This document shows positions 52,460-61,132 of a DNA stretch of 64,000 bases, piece after piece (the stretch's first letter is position 1; every line of letters begins with the position of its first letter). Both the position numbers and the translations under genes were made by a program. Source of the DNA: Lactobacillus colini (GTDB lineage Bacteria > Bacillota > Bacilli > Lactobacillales > Lactobacillaceae); contig NZ_JAGGLU010000004.1 of assembly GCF_017874575.1 (NCBI RefSeq), positions 110,024-174,023 of the forward strand, given 5' to 3'. Below the pieces are notes generated by a model. The model was given only the letters and a program-made list of their open reading frames with translations, ran no database searches and was not told the DNA's origin.

Positions 52460-53191
52460 CTAATCTTCGTCGTCTGCTGCAGCAGTGTAAACATTAGACA
52501 CATCATCACTGTCTTCTAAGGCATCAATTAAGTGTTCAAATTGTTCCTTCTTATCTGCTGGAACTGGAGTAGTGTTCTGAGGAATCATAGTTAATTCAGC
52601 GTTAGCTAACTTGTAACCAGCCTTCTCTAATGCGTCTCTAACAGTAGTAAATTGCTTAGCATCAGTGTAGATTTCAAATGCATCATCACTAGTCTGCAAG
52701 TCATCACCACCTGCATCCATAACATCTAATAAGACTTGATCTTCATCTGCATCAGTAGTTGAACGATCAATTACAATATAACCCTTACGGTCAAACATGT
52801 AAGCAACTGAACCAGTAGCACCAAGTGAACCACCATTACGAGTAAAGGCAACACGTACGTCTGAAGCAGTTCTGTTCTTGTTATCAGTCAAAGCTTCAAC
52901 TAAGACTGCAACACCACCTGGAGCATAACCTTCGTAAGTGATTTCGTCGTAGTGTTCGTCAGAGCCACCCTCAGCCTTCTTAATAGCACGCTCAATGTTG
53001 CTCTTAGGCATGTTAGCTGCACGTGCCTTATCCATAACTAAACGCAAGCTAGGATTTCCTGAAGGGTCAGGACCACCACTCTTTGCAGCCATGTAAATTT
53101 CACGAGATAACTTTTGGAAAATCTTACCTCTTTTAGCGTCTTGCGCATTCTTGCGGCCTTGAATATTGTGCCATTTTGAATGTCCTGACAT
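52460..53191 (-). CDS. yebC: YebC/PmpR-family protein
   Basis: 243 residues. The N-terminus [20 protein letters not shown] and the acidic central domain define the TACO1/YebC family. Members bind DNA as regulators or assist translation of proline-rich stretches, depending on species. It is a single gene with its own terminator, next to the comG operon. Confidence 0.95.
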   Translation of the reverse strand: MSGHSKWHNIQGRKNAQDAKRGKIFQKLSREIYMAAKSGGPDPSGNPSLRLVMDKARAANMPKSNIERAIKKAEGGSDEHYDEITYEGYAPGGVAVLVEALTDNKNRTASDVRVAFTRNGGSLGATGSVAYMFDRKGYIVIDRSTTDADEDQVLLDVMDAGGDDLQTSDDAFEIYTDAKQFTTVRDALEKAGYKLANAELTMIPQNTTPVPADKKEQFEHLIDALEDSDDVSNVYTAAADDED

Positions 53192-53293
53192 CAGAATCCT
53201 TCTTTCTTTAAATAAATATAGTTAACCCTGTTAATCATAACTCACCGGCGCTTAATATTCAATTATCCTTAGAAAAATAAATCACAAATATTT

Positions 53294-53821
53294 TTATTTT
53301 TTGGCTAAAGTTTTGTTTTTGATCATTTTAGTTCTGATGCTGTAGACAATTATACAAATTAAGATTGCTAATAAGGCTCCGCTGGCATCTAAGCAAACAT
53401 CCCACACACTAGGTGTGCGATCACCTGTTAGCATCTGGTGGAATTCATCTAATCCAGCCAAGATAATTATTCCTAGCCAGATATATAAAGGACCTGCCCA
53501 CTTCTTAAAAATCCTATCTAAGCCAAAGCAAGAAAAGAATCCTAATAAAAAATATGAGCCAAAGTGGGCCATCTTCCTCATCACGAACTGAGTCATCCCA
53601 GCTACACCATTATCTAATTGAGCGTTATGCCAACGATTCTGATAATAGATATTCCAATTACCTACAATATCTTCCAAAAACCTAAAATGACGATGAATAA
53701 ATCCAGGCGACATTTCTTGTTCATGATAAGTCATTGAACTAGAAATAAATAAACCAATTAAAATCACCGCCATTAAACAGATAAATACTATTTCTCTAGT
53801 AGTTAACCTTAACTTATTCAT
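53294..53821 (-). CDS. VanZ-like membrane protein (second)
   Basis: 175 residues: TM1 (about 12-28), an extracellular loop, then helices with RKMAHFGSYFLLGFFSCFG and AGLDEFHQMLTGDRTPSVWDVCLDASGALLAI, the VanZ core. It differs clearly from the VanZ-like protein at 34.3 kb. It is one base from coaBC on the same strand. Function unknown. Confidence 0.82.
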   Translation of the reverse strand: MNKLRLTTREIVFICLMAVILIGLFISSSMTYHEQEMSPGFIHRHFRFLEDIVGNWNIYYQNRWHNAQLDNGVAGMTQFVMRKMAHFGSYFLLGFFSCFGLDRIFKKWAGPLYIWLGIIILAGLDEFHQMLTGDRTPSVWDVCLDASGALLAILICIIVYSIRTKMIKNKTLAKK

Positions 53822-53822
53822 G

Positions 53823-55013
53823 CTATTTTTTTATTAAATTCTCCTCTACTAACTTGATCAATCTCTTGGCTATCTTAGATTTATCCATCCGCTGCCAATG
53901 AAGTGGGCAAGATTTTTTTTGCAAGATTGTAACTTCATCTTCATCATTGCCAAATACATTCTTAGAAACATCATTAGCTACAATAATATCTGCATTCTTA
54001 GATTCTAATTTCTTAGTTGCATTTTCAAGTAAATCATTCGTTTCAGCAGCAAAGCCAATAACTAGTTGGTCGGGCCGCTTCAAAGCTCCAATAGTCTTTA
54101 ATATATCTGGGGTTTCTTCCAAATCCAATTGGTATTGTATTTTAGCTTGCTTTTTGATTTTATGGTTAACATAATTCTTCACCCGATAATCAGCTACTGC
54201 TGCGGCCATAATTAAGACATCCGCCGCTTCAAAATTCTCCTTGACTGCCTTAAGCATCTGTTCAGTGGTTTCTATCTGACTAACTTTTATATTAATATCG
54301 TCAGGAAGATCAACGCTGATGTTGCCAACAATTAAGTCCACCTTAAAGCCAGCACTTGCCGCAGCCTTAGCCAAGGCAATACCCATCTTGCCGCTGGAGC
54401 GATTGCCAATATACCTGACTGGGTCAATCGGCTCTAGCGTTCCACCAGCAGTAATGACAATTCTCTTATCAGAATTAGAATTACTTAAAAAGCTATCAAC
54501 CCAAGCTAAGACTTGACTAACTTCTGGCATCCTACCCTTACCGCTATAGCCTTCTGCTAGACGACCAACTACTGGCTCCAACACCTTAACACCATCTGCC
54601 TTAATCTGGCTAATATTACGCTGGGTACTAGGCTTAGACCACATATGGCTATTCATTGCTGGTACAACCAAGATTGGACTGCTCGTAGCTAATAAGGTTG
54701 TAGAAGCTGCATCATCTGCCAGACCATAAGCAAGCTTAGCAATAATATTGGCTGTTGCAGGAACAACTAGAGCTAATTCACTCCAATCAGCTAATTCAAT
54801 ATGACTAATCTTAGCCTGCTCACTTTCAACCCATAGATTATCCAAGACTGGATACTTAGTCAGCGCCGCAAGAGTCTGCTTAGCAACGAAATGCTCTGCA
54901 TTCTCAGTCATTACGACCCTAACCTGGTGACCTTGCTTTTGCAGGCCGCGGACAACTTCAACTGCCTTATAAGCTGCAATTCCACCAGTTAAATAAACTG
55001 CAATTCTACTCAC
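53823..55013 (-). CDS. coaBC: Bifunctional phosphopantothenoylcysteine decarboxylase/synthetase
   Basis: 396 residues. The N-terminal flavin-dependent CoaC part (TGGIAAYKAVEVVRGL; substrate-binding PAMNSHMW) is followed by the C-terminal CoaB part (ITAGGTLEPIDPVRYIGNRS). It carries out two consecutive steps of coenzyme A synthesis. Length and order are normal. Confidence 0.95.
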   Translation of the reverse strand: MSRIAVYLTGGIAAYKAVEVVRGLQKQGHQVRVVMTENAEHFVAKQTLAALTKYPVLDNLWVESEQAKISHIELADWSELALVVPATANIIAKLAYGLADDAASTTLLATSSPILVVPAMNSHMWSKPSTQRNISQIKADGVKVLEPVVGRLAEGYSGKGRMPEVSQVLAWVDSFLSNSNSDKRIVITAGGTLEPIDPVRYIGNRSSGKMGIALAKAAASAGFKVDLIVGNISVDLPDDINIKVSQIETTEQMLKAVKENFEAADVLIMAAAVADYRVKNYVNHKIKKQAKIQYQLDLEETPDILKTIGALKRPDQLVIGFAAETNDLLENATKKLESKNADIIVANDVSKNVFGNDEDEVTILQKKSCPLHWQRMDKSKIAKRLIKLVEENLIKK

Positions 55014-55174
55014 TCAACATACCTCCGAACTAATAACTAACTATAGTAGTTTTTGAGCTAAAAATTAACTATTCTTCTATCTCTTGACCAAATCTTAGAA
55101 AATCACACTTATCTAAAAAGAATTCTTTGACTAAATATTCTATAATATTGTTAATAAGATAAGGAGCTTTTATT

Positions 55175-56062
55175 ATGCTTGACGATAAAATAAAACAAAT
55201 CTTTAATAATTATCCTGCTAGATCTGATTTAAAACAACTGGAGGATGCAATTGGCTTAAAGCTAGTCAATGAATCTAAACTTTCACTTACTGATATTGAC
55301 GAAATCCACTTCAATTATCGACTAGGTGACCTATTAATTCTACCTTCACCTGACCTTGACCAGTTAATTGTCCGTGACCTCATGTCAAGAGATATTTCTA
55401 AACTCTATTCCACCGTTGAAAAAGTTGGCAACGTAATCAAGGTCACCCAAGGTCCCAAGAAGTTAGTAGGATTATTTAAAAATAAGGTTATTATCCTACT
55501 TCCTGCTAGCTATACTGGATTTTTGACTATTAGAAGTCAGTCTGGCGATGTTAGCTTCAGTTCTCTAGACCAAGATTGTCTGTTAGATGTCACTGCTATC
55601 TCTGGCGATGTCCATATGCTTAACTCTAATGTTGCTAGACTCCAAGCCGATCTTAAATCAGGCGATATCAACTTATCAGCTAGTCAAATCAGCGATTGCC
55701 ATATTAATACTCAATCCGGCGATATCACTGCTAGTGACGTTAATATTGACGATAAAAATGGCGAGATGGCATTGAGTGCTACTAGTGGTAAAATCAATCT
55801 CGCCAACATTTCAACTAAAAGATTATTAATTACCAGTCATAGCGGTAACATTAAGATATTGGTACCTGATAACCTACAATTTAAATTCTTAATCTCTTCT
55901 AAGAGTGGCAATATTATCTTGCCAATGGATGCAATAATTTATGCAGAAGATAATTATAATCCGCTTAGAGGCTATGTTGGCTCGCAAGATGCTAGCTCTC
56001 AACTGGATATAACTAGTAAGAGTGGTAATATTAAGATCTTAAATGTAAATAATGATATCTAA
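55175..56062 (+). CDS. DUF4097 family beta-strand repeat protein
   Basis: 295 residues. The C-terminal two thirds repeat short strands with 'SGDI' or 'SGNI' turns roughly every 20 residues (QSGDVSF, ISGDVHM, KSGDINLSA, QSGDITA, SGKINL, HSGNIKI, KSGNIIL, KSGNIKI), the hallmark of DUF4097 beta-helix-like proteins. No signal peptide is seen. Function unknown; homologues are often linked to envelope stress regulators. It is monocistronic, with AAGGAG before the ATG and a terminator after. Confidence 0.82.
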   Translation: MLDDKIKQIFNNYPARSDLKQLEDAIGLKLVNESKLSLTDIDEIHFNYRLGDLLILPSPDLDQLIVRDLMSRDISKLYSTVEKVGNVIKVTQGPKKLVGLFKNKVIILLPASYTGFLTIRSQSGDVSFSSLDQDCLLDVTAISGDVHMLNSNVARLQADLKSGDINLSASQISDCHINTQSGDITASDVNIDDKNGEMALSATSGKINLANISTKRLLITSHSGNIKILVPDNLQFKFLISSKSGNIILPMDAIIYAEDNYNPLRGYVGSQDASSQLDITSKSGNIKILNVNNDI

Positions 56063-56065
56063 AAA

Positions 56066-56105
56066 AATATATTCCTCAAAATTCTGGAGGAATATATTTT
56101 TTGTA
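56066..56105. terminator. Bidirectional terminator after the DUF4097 gene
   Basis: AATATATTCCTC...GAGGAATATATT with A and T flanks, between convergent genes. Confidence 0.85.
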
Positions 56106-56110
56106 TAATT

Positions 56111-56953
56111 TTAATCAAAATCAATACTTCTGCTTAAATCAATGTTTTCATTGGTTTCTTGAATAACTTCATTGATCTTAGCTTGCAAGGCTCCGATTGC
56201 CCCATCACCTAAATATATCCGCTTAGGCGGTTCAGCCATTTGGGCTAGCTTAATTAAAGCCTCGCCAACTAGTGCGGGATTGCCACTTTGATTATGGTTT
56301 AAGTTTTCAAATCCATTCATCATTCGTCTTACCAAACTATAATCTTCAATTACCTTTTCGGGACGCTTCATCGAACTATTATCCAAGAAGTCCGTTCTCA
56401 CTCCCCAAGGACATACAGCTGTAACCTTAATGTTAAAGTCCTTCACTTCATCTGCTAGTGCCTCACTAAACATAATTACAGCTGCCTTAGTTGCAGAATA
56501 TATTCCTTGTGTTGGTCCAGTAACTGTTCCTGAGATTGATGACATATTGATGATGCGACCAGACTTTTGCTTACGCATATACGGCAATACAGCTTGTGTT
56601 ACTTCCAGTAAGCCAAAGAAATTAACATCAAAGTTAGTCTTTACTTCTGCAATTGAAAACTCTTCAACCGCACCTAAAAGTGCGTAACCGGCATTATTGA
56701 CTAAGACGTCAATTTGACCCAATTTTTCAATAACTTCACTAATAGCTTTATTAATACTCTCTTCAGTAAATAACATTTGTACAGCTTTAAAATTGGCAAC
56801 CTTATCAGGTAATTCCTTCTGCACTTTGCTTACAAGTTTATCTGGAGTACGACTTGTCCCGACTACCGTATATCCAGACCTTAATCCTGCTAGGACAGTT
56901 TCAAGTCCAATACCTTTAGAAGCTCCAGTAACCATCATTACTTGCTTTGTCAT
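56111..56953 (-). CDS. Short-chain dehydrogenase/reductase
   Basis: 280 residues, classical SDR. NAD(P)-binding TGASKGIGLE, NNAGYA, and the catalytic YSATKAA (Tyr-x3-Lys) with a preceding serine in MSSISG. The substrate cannot be inferred. It is a single gene. Confidence 0.9.
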   Translation of the reverse strand: MTKQVMMVTGASKGIGLETVLAGLRSGYTVVGTSRTPDKLVSKVQKELPDKVANFKAVQMLFTEESINKAISEVIEKLGQIDVLVNNAGYALLGAVEEFSIAEVKTNFDVNFFGLLEVTQAVLPYMRKQKSGRIINMSSISGTVTGPTQGIYSATKAAVIMFSEALADEVKDFNIKVTAVCPWGVRTDFLDNSSMKRPEKVIEDYSLVRRMMNGFENLNHNQSGNPALVGEALIKLAQMAEPPKRIYLGDGAIGALQAKINEVIQETNENIDLSRSIDFD

Positions 56954-57119
56954 AGTATCATCCTTTTTCTAACTTTGGAATAATAATTATTATTAGACAT
57001 AATATACCACATATAGTTTTGTTCTAGTTAATAATTCATCTCAATGTCTTTAATCTTTAACTAATTCTATAAGTTACAACTGTTCACACGTTCTTTTAGC
57101 CAAAAAACTGCAAAATTAT

Positions 57120-57180
57120 TGAACAAGCAAAAGCCGTTAACAACTTAGCCAAAAGTATAGCTGCGGCTTTTTTTGCTTGT
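57120..57180. terminator. Terminator-like inverted repeat downstream of the micro-ORF
   Basis: GAACAAGCAAAAGCCG pairs with CGGCTTTTTTTGCTTGTTT; T runs exist in both directions, so it could end transcripts from either side. Confidence 0.6.
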
Positions 57181-57182
57181 TT
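57165..57182 (-). other. Placeholder duplicate of the micro-ORF start region (see 57182-57261 entry)
   Basis: The micro-ORF is described in the next entry; this short line only marks its stop codon neighbourhood at 57182-57184. Confidence 0.05.
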
Positions 57183-57265
57183 TAGTTTTTTAATTCCTCA
57201 ATGAACTCTTTTACAGCTTTTACCAAGTTAGTCACAGACTTGAATAAGTCTGTTAACTCATTAAT
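57182..57265 (-). pseudogene. Possible amphipathic micro-peptide gene, start codon out of frame
   Basis: On the minus strand an open stretch ends at the TAA at 57182-57184 and encodes about 27 residues: NELTDLFKSVTNLV followed by KAVKEFIEELKN. It is an amphipathic helix with leucine, phenylalanine and valine on one face and lysine and glutamate on the other. No in-frame ATG exists. An ATG at about 57259-57261 is one base out of frame and reads ATG-AGT-TAA, as if one base had been lost just after the start. A terminator hairpin follows the stop. It may be a decayed small peptide gene or chance. Confidence 0.3.
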
Positions 57266-57282
57266 CCTACTCTACATATCCA

Positions 57283-57320
57283 TAAAAAAATGAACCGAAT
57301 CAAACGACTCGGTTCATTTT
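57283..57320 (-). terminator. Terminator of the maltose PTS cluster
   Basis: AATGAACCGA-GTCG...TCGGTTCATT followed by T in the minus-strand direction, directly after the EIIA gene. Confidence 0.85.
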
Positions 57321-57333
57321 CATTAGGTATTTA

Positions 57334-57822
57334 TTATTTGAAGTGGATTGTTTGCACTTGATTACCGTGACTAACATTGCCTTCAGCAACCTCTTCTGGA
57401 TCGAGGGAGTTAATAATATCCATGTTAGTGTAAACTACGATTGCTGAATCATCACGGCCACTATCGGTAATCTGCTTAAGATCCATGCTGGCAAGTTGCT
57501 GACCAGCCTTAACCTCATCGCCTTGCTCAACCATCACTTCAAAAGGCGCACCCTTTAACTCAACAGTATCAAGACCTAAGTGGATTAAGATTTCTAATCC
57601 ATCCTTAGTCTTAACACCAATTGCGTGTTTAGTTGGAAATAATGTTGAAATAGTCCCATCAACTGGTGAAAAGATGTCGCCATTGCTGGGCTTAATTGCA
57701 TAACCATCGCCCAGCATCTTAGTTGAAAAAACATCATCCTTTACTTTAGTGATGGGCATAATCTCACCATCTGCAACTGCACAAACTTCAAGACCTTTTT
57801 TCTTTTTGAAGAAATTAAACAT
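57334..57822 (-). CDS. PTS glucose-type EIIA domain protein
   Basis: 162 residues, EIIA-Glc (Crr) fold. The phosphorylated histidine is in ILIHLGLDTVEL (H81), with the assisting histidine at about residue 66 (PTKHAIGV). It receives phosphate from HPr and passes it to EIIB. The EIICB in the same cluster lacks an EIIA domain, so this is its likely partner. Last gene of the cluster, eight bases after the membrane protein gene. Confidence 0.93.
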   Translation of the reverse strand: MFNFFKKKKGLEVCAVADGEIMPITKVKDDVFSTKMLGDGYAIKPSNGDIFSPVDGTISTLFPTKHAIGVKTKDGLEILIHLGLDTVELKGAPFEVMVEQGDEVKAGQQLASMDLKQITDSGRDDSAIVVYTNMDIINSLDPEEVAEGNVSHGNQVQTIHFK

Positions 57823-57830
57823 TGTAGAAC

Positions 57831-58325
57831 CTATCCTTTCAAATTAACTAAGATAATAAAGCTAAAACAAATTATCAATAACAATCCAGAAACTACACTG
57901 ATTAAGCTGACACTACCATCACGTCTCCCAGCTGGTAAGCTCTTAGATTCGTGAATGCCGATTATAGCCAGAACAAATCCGACTAAATTACCAACTAAAA
58001 TATGAGAAACAGCCTGCCAGACCATGAAGAAGTGATAACTCTCATAGGACTTCAATAATTCTTGCTTACGAATAGCCAAATAATAGCCAATCATAAAGTC
58101 AGTAATTGTGATAATGATCCCAATTGCAATCGTTGGTTGCTTCAGCATTGCTTGCCATGATTGATTACTTGCTAATGCTCTTAATTCAACCAATAACCAA
58201 AATGCAATCGGTATTACAAGTAAGACATAGGAATACCAAGCTATAGTTTTCTTAGCATCTAAATGTACTGCCTTAGCAATCTTATCTATTAACCTAGAGA
58301 ATAAATTTTTTGATATTGTCTGCAT
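57831..58325 (-). CDS. Uncharacterised membrane protein of the PTS cluster
   Basis: 164 residues with four hydrophobic segments (about 32-52, 68-92, 104-125 and 142-162). The ATG at 58323-58325 (MQTISKNLFSRL) has AGAGG six bases upstream; it starts one base after the RpiR stop. I do not recognise a named family. Tight packing between the regulator and EIIA suggests a role connected with sugar uptake, which is only inference. Confidence 0.6.
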   Translation of the reverse strand: MQTISKNLFSRLIDKIAKAVHLDAKKTIAWYSYVLLVIPIAFWLLVELRALASNQSWQAMLKQPTIAIGIIITITDFMIGYYLAIRKQELLKSYESYHFFMVWQAVSHILVGNLVGFVLAIIGIHESKSLPAGRRDGSVSLISVVSGLLLIICFSFIILVNLKG

Positions 58326-58326
58326 A

Positions 58327-59115
58327 TTAATCCTCTTTTTCAAGTTGCCAACTTAAATACTCGCTTACTAATAAATCAATTAGATAATAAGCTGAAGTAA
58401 ATGCAATGCTCTCTTTTTCTTTACTGGGGAAATTCTTAACAAGAGGAACTACAGGAAAATACATATTATATTCTGAAAGAGAAGCCAGCTTATTACGCTC
58501 CATATTAGTAAATGAAACTAAGATAAGTTTGTCATTTTCAAGTTTAAGTTGGGTAAGTTCTGAATCAACAATTTCGCCATCTCCGGTAAAAGATACCACG
58601 AATAAGATATCACCCATCTTGGCATGCTGGGTCACTTGATGTAATTCATCAACAGCTGCTGGTAAGATAGTCGTGTGAACCCCTGCTACAAAGAACTCAT
58701 GCGATAGATACTGAGCAACTAATTGTTGCTGCCAGCCAGTAGAATAGATATAGACCATACTTGCCTTATCTATTGCTTGATATAAGTTTCTCATATTCAA
58801 ACTAGCAAAGTACTTCGTAGTATCTTCATTAGCCTTAACCAAATCTTGTGCAAAATTGTGCTGTGGCTTGATAGTCTTTTTGTTTTGACTTACGAGTTCA
58901 TCTAAATCGAACTTTAATTCGCTGTAGCCTCTCAACCCCAATTTCTTGCAAAGTCTGAAGATTGCAGATTGAGAAACATACAACTTCCTGGATAGTTCAG
59001 ATAAACTTAAATTACTACATTCCTCGGGATTACTGAAGATATATTGGATAATCTTCTTCTCGGAATCATTTAGATCATCTTTTCGATTCAAAATCATTGT
59101 CTTTAAATTAGTCAT
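58327..59115 (-). CDS. RpiR-family transcriptional regulator (GlvR-like)
   Basis: 262 residues: N-terminal helix-turn-helix (about 1-77, LYVSQSAIFRLCKKLGLRGYSEL) and C-terminal SIS sugar-phosphate-binding domain (about 105-245). Its place among a GH4 6-phospho-alpha-glucosidase and an alpha-glucoside PTS permease parallels B. subtilis glvA-glvR-glvC, where GlvR activates the operon. It probably senses a phosphorylated disaccharide; activator or repressor action cannot be read from sequence. Confidence 0.88.
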   Translation of the reverse strand: MTNLKTMILNRKDDLNDSEKKIIQYIFSNPEECSNLSLSELSRKLYVSQSAIFRLCKKLGLRGYSELKFDLDELVSQNKKTIKPQHNFAQDLVKANEDTTKYFASLNMRNLYQAIDKASMVYIYSTGWQQQLVAQYLSHEFFVAGVHTTILPAAVDELHQVTQHAKMGDILFVVSFTGDGEIVDSELTQLKLENDKLILVSFTNMERNKLASLSEYNMYFPVVPLVKNFPSKEKESIAFTSAYYLIDLLVSEYLSWQLEKED

Positions 59116-59190
59116 CTATTCCATATGCCCCTTTAGATAATATATTCAACAATTACCTAAATTTTAGCATATTTTAGTAATCCCTTACAC

Positions 59191-61065
59191 TTACATAAGT
59201 TCTTTCATATTATCTACAATGTCGCCAGCTTCGAGTCCAACAACAATATCTACCTCTTTATCTTTTCTTTGGACTTCTTTAGCATCGAACTTCTTAAATT
59301 CTGCGTCAGCTGCAACCTTGTCCACATCAACGACATGAACTCTTACTCTAGTGGAACATGCAATAATATCATCGATGTTAGCTTCGCCACCAAGTAAGTC
59401 AAGATAACCAGTTGCCCTTTCAATATATGGATTATCAGGCTTGTTTGAAACTGTAGCTTGACCACCTTGTTGCTTCATCAATTCGTTCATTTCATCAAGA
59501 ACTTGAGGAACATCTAAGCCTACGATAACTTGAATAGCCTTACCATGGTGAACAACGTTAACTGCCTTATTAGCTTTAAATTCTGCATCAGGTGCAACCT
59601 TATCAGGATCAGCAACAGATACACGAAGTCTAGTAGCACATGAGCTTAATTCAGTAATGTTGTTAGCACCACCAAGTAAGTCTAAGTAAGCAGTAGCTCT
59701 AGCAATATAAGGATCGTTAGCATCCTTACCAGCATTCTTAGCTGCCATCTTCTGCTTGTATTGACTCTTATTAATTAACTTAACATCTTCATCATCAGCC
59801 TCACGACCAGGAGTTACATAGTTGAACTTCTGAATCATAATCTTAAAGATTAGGTAAGTTAAGATACCGAAGATAATGCCGACAGCGAATTGCATGACAT
59901 ATACCTTCCAGTGGTGTTGCCATAATGGTAGCCAGTTCATTGAAGCAATACCAATTGCACCATCACCCATCATACCTCTTAAGCCGAAGGCATACATAGT
60001 AGTGTTCATAGTAGCAGCCATTACTGAGTACACTACCCAGAGAATTGGAGCTGCAAACAAGTAAGTAAAGTCAATAGGTTCGGTAATACCAGCAAATACA
60101 GAAGTCAGAGCTGCTGGAATTAATAAAGCAGAAGTTTGCTTCTTCTTACTCTTCTTAGCAGTTGCATAGAATGCAAGACAGATAAATGGTACTAAGAATA
60201 CTTTTTCATTACCGTAAAGTTGGAAGCCTTGGTATGGTGCAAGTTGAGTAAGCGGCTTAGAACTTGCAGCATATTCTGACAAGTGCTTCAACCAGTCTGG
60301 TTGAAGTCCACCAGCTACAACTGCTGGTCCTAATTGGAATGGAATATATACCAAGTGGTGAAGACCAGTAGGAATTAAGATACGGTTCAAGAAGTTGTAA
60401 AGCCAGACACCAATCGCACCACTAGAAATAATAAAGTGTTGCAATCCACTAATGCCATTTTGTACCTTTGGCCAGCCCCAGCAAGTAAGTAATGCTAGAG
60501 GAATCATGGCAAAGAAGCCAAGAACATAAACATAAGTTGAACCTTGGAAGGTACCTAACCATTCAGGTAACTTCTTATCGAAGTACTTGTTGTGAATCCA
60601 AACTACAACTAAGGCAACAACAATCGCACCTAAGATACTTGTATCAAGGGTCTTGATGCTAGCAATATTAGTTAAACCATGGTTAGTTGAGTTAGCCACG
60701 ATTTCAATTTTGGCAAAGTTAGGAATCCCAAATGCACTGCCCCAGTGGGTAAGCATCGCATTAACAAAATAGTTAAAAGTTAAGTAAGTAATAACTGATT
60801 CCATTGCTGCTCTACCACGAGCCTTATTAGCAAGACCTAATGGTAAACCTACAGTAAATAGAATTCCTTCTTGATTGAAGACTGTCCAACCACCAGCTGA
60901 AATCGTATCCCAAATCGAATTCCAAGTGGTGCCTGGGTTGGCTATTGAGCCAAACAATGTCGGATTATTGAATAAGCTACCTAGCGCTACAACGATACCT
61001 GCAAATGAAAAGAGCATAACAGGAACGAACATTGCAGCCCCAAAGCGCTGTATTTTCTGCATCAT
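59191..61065 (-). CDS. PTS alpha-glucoside/maltose permease, EIIC with two EIIB domains
   Basis: 624 residues. The EIIC membrane domain of the glucose superfamily (about 1-410, ten or so helices; GITEPIDFTYLFAAP) is followed by two tandem EIIB domains. Phosphocysteines are in LSSCATRLRV (C476) and IIACSTRVRV (C570), 94 residues apart. The linker and domain starts are near-identical in wording (NDPYIARATAYLDLLGG and DNPYIERATGYLDLLGG). The substrate is probably maltose or a related alpha-glucoside, given the neighbouring GH4 gene. EIIA is encoded separately at 57.3 kb. The start is one of two adjacent ATG codons behind GAGGTG. Confidence 0.92.
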   Translation of the reverse strand: MMQKIQRFGAAMFVPVMLFSFAGIVVALGSLFNNPTLFGSIANPGTTWNSIWDTISAGGWTVFNQEGILFTVGLPLGLANKARGRAAMESVITYLTFNYFVNAMLTHWGSAFGIPNFAKIEIVANSTNHGLTNIASIKTLDTSILGAIVVALVVVWIHNKYFDKKLPEWLGTFQGSTYVYVLGFFAMIPLALLTCWGWPKVQNGISGLQHFIISSGAIGVWLYNFLNRILIPTGLHHLVYIPFQLGPAVVAGGLQPDWLKHLSEYAASSKPLTQLAPYQGFQLYGNEKVFLVPFICLAFYATAKKSKKKQTSALLIPAALTSVFAGITEPIDFTYLFAAPILWVVYSVMAATMNTTMYAFGLRGMMGDGAIGIASMNWLPLWQHHWKVYVMQFAVGIIFGILTYLIFKIMIQKFNYVTPGREADDEDVKLINKSQYKQKMAAKNAGKDANDPYIARATAYLDLLGGANNITELSSCATRLRVSVADPDKVAPDAEFKANKAVNVVHHGKAIQVIVGLDVPQVLDEMNELMKQQGGQATVSNKPDNPYIERATGYLDLLGGEANIDDIIACSTRVRVHVVDVDKVAADAEFKKFDAKEVQRKDKEVDIVVGLEAGDIVDNMKELM

Positions 61066-61086
61066 TCTTTTTCACCTCACTAAGAA

Positions 61087-61122
61087 AAAAAGTAAGCAGG
61101 CATATCAACCTACTTACTTCAA
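61087..61122 (-). terminator. Hairpin with T run between malH and the PTS permease gene
   Basis: Stem AAGTAAGTAGG/CCTGCTTACTT followed by T in the minus-strand direction. Sitting inside the apparent operon, it may be a partial terminator that lowers permease expression relative to MalH. Confidence 0.7.
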
Positions 61123-61132
61123 CTCAAATATA

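Larger units (their letters stand above)
56954..57333. other. Intergenic region with two hairpins and a possible micro-ORF
   Basis: A large inverted repeat (ACAAGCAAAA..GCCG / CGGC.TTTTGCTTGT) at about 57120-57180 is a terminator candidate. Between it and the hairpin at 57281-57320 lies a minus-strand frame (57182-57171) encoding an amphipathic stretch; see the separate entry. Otherwise no gene was seen. Confidence 0.5.

Noticed and set aside
57182..57184. Feature line for the micro-ORF stop region listed separately
   Set aside because: It is a redundant low-confidence marker of the same micro-ORF (the line with start 57182 and end 57165) and should be ignored in favour of the 57182-57265 entry.
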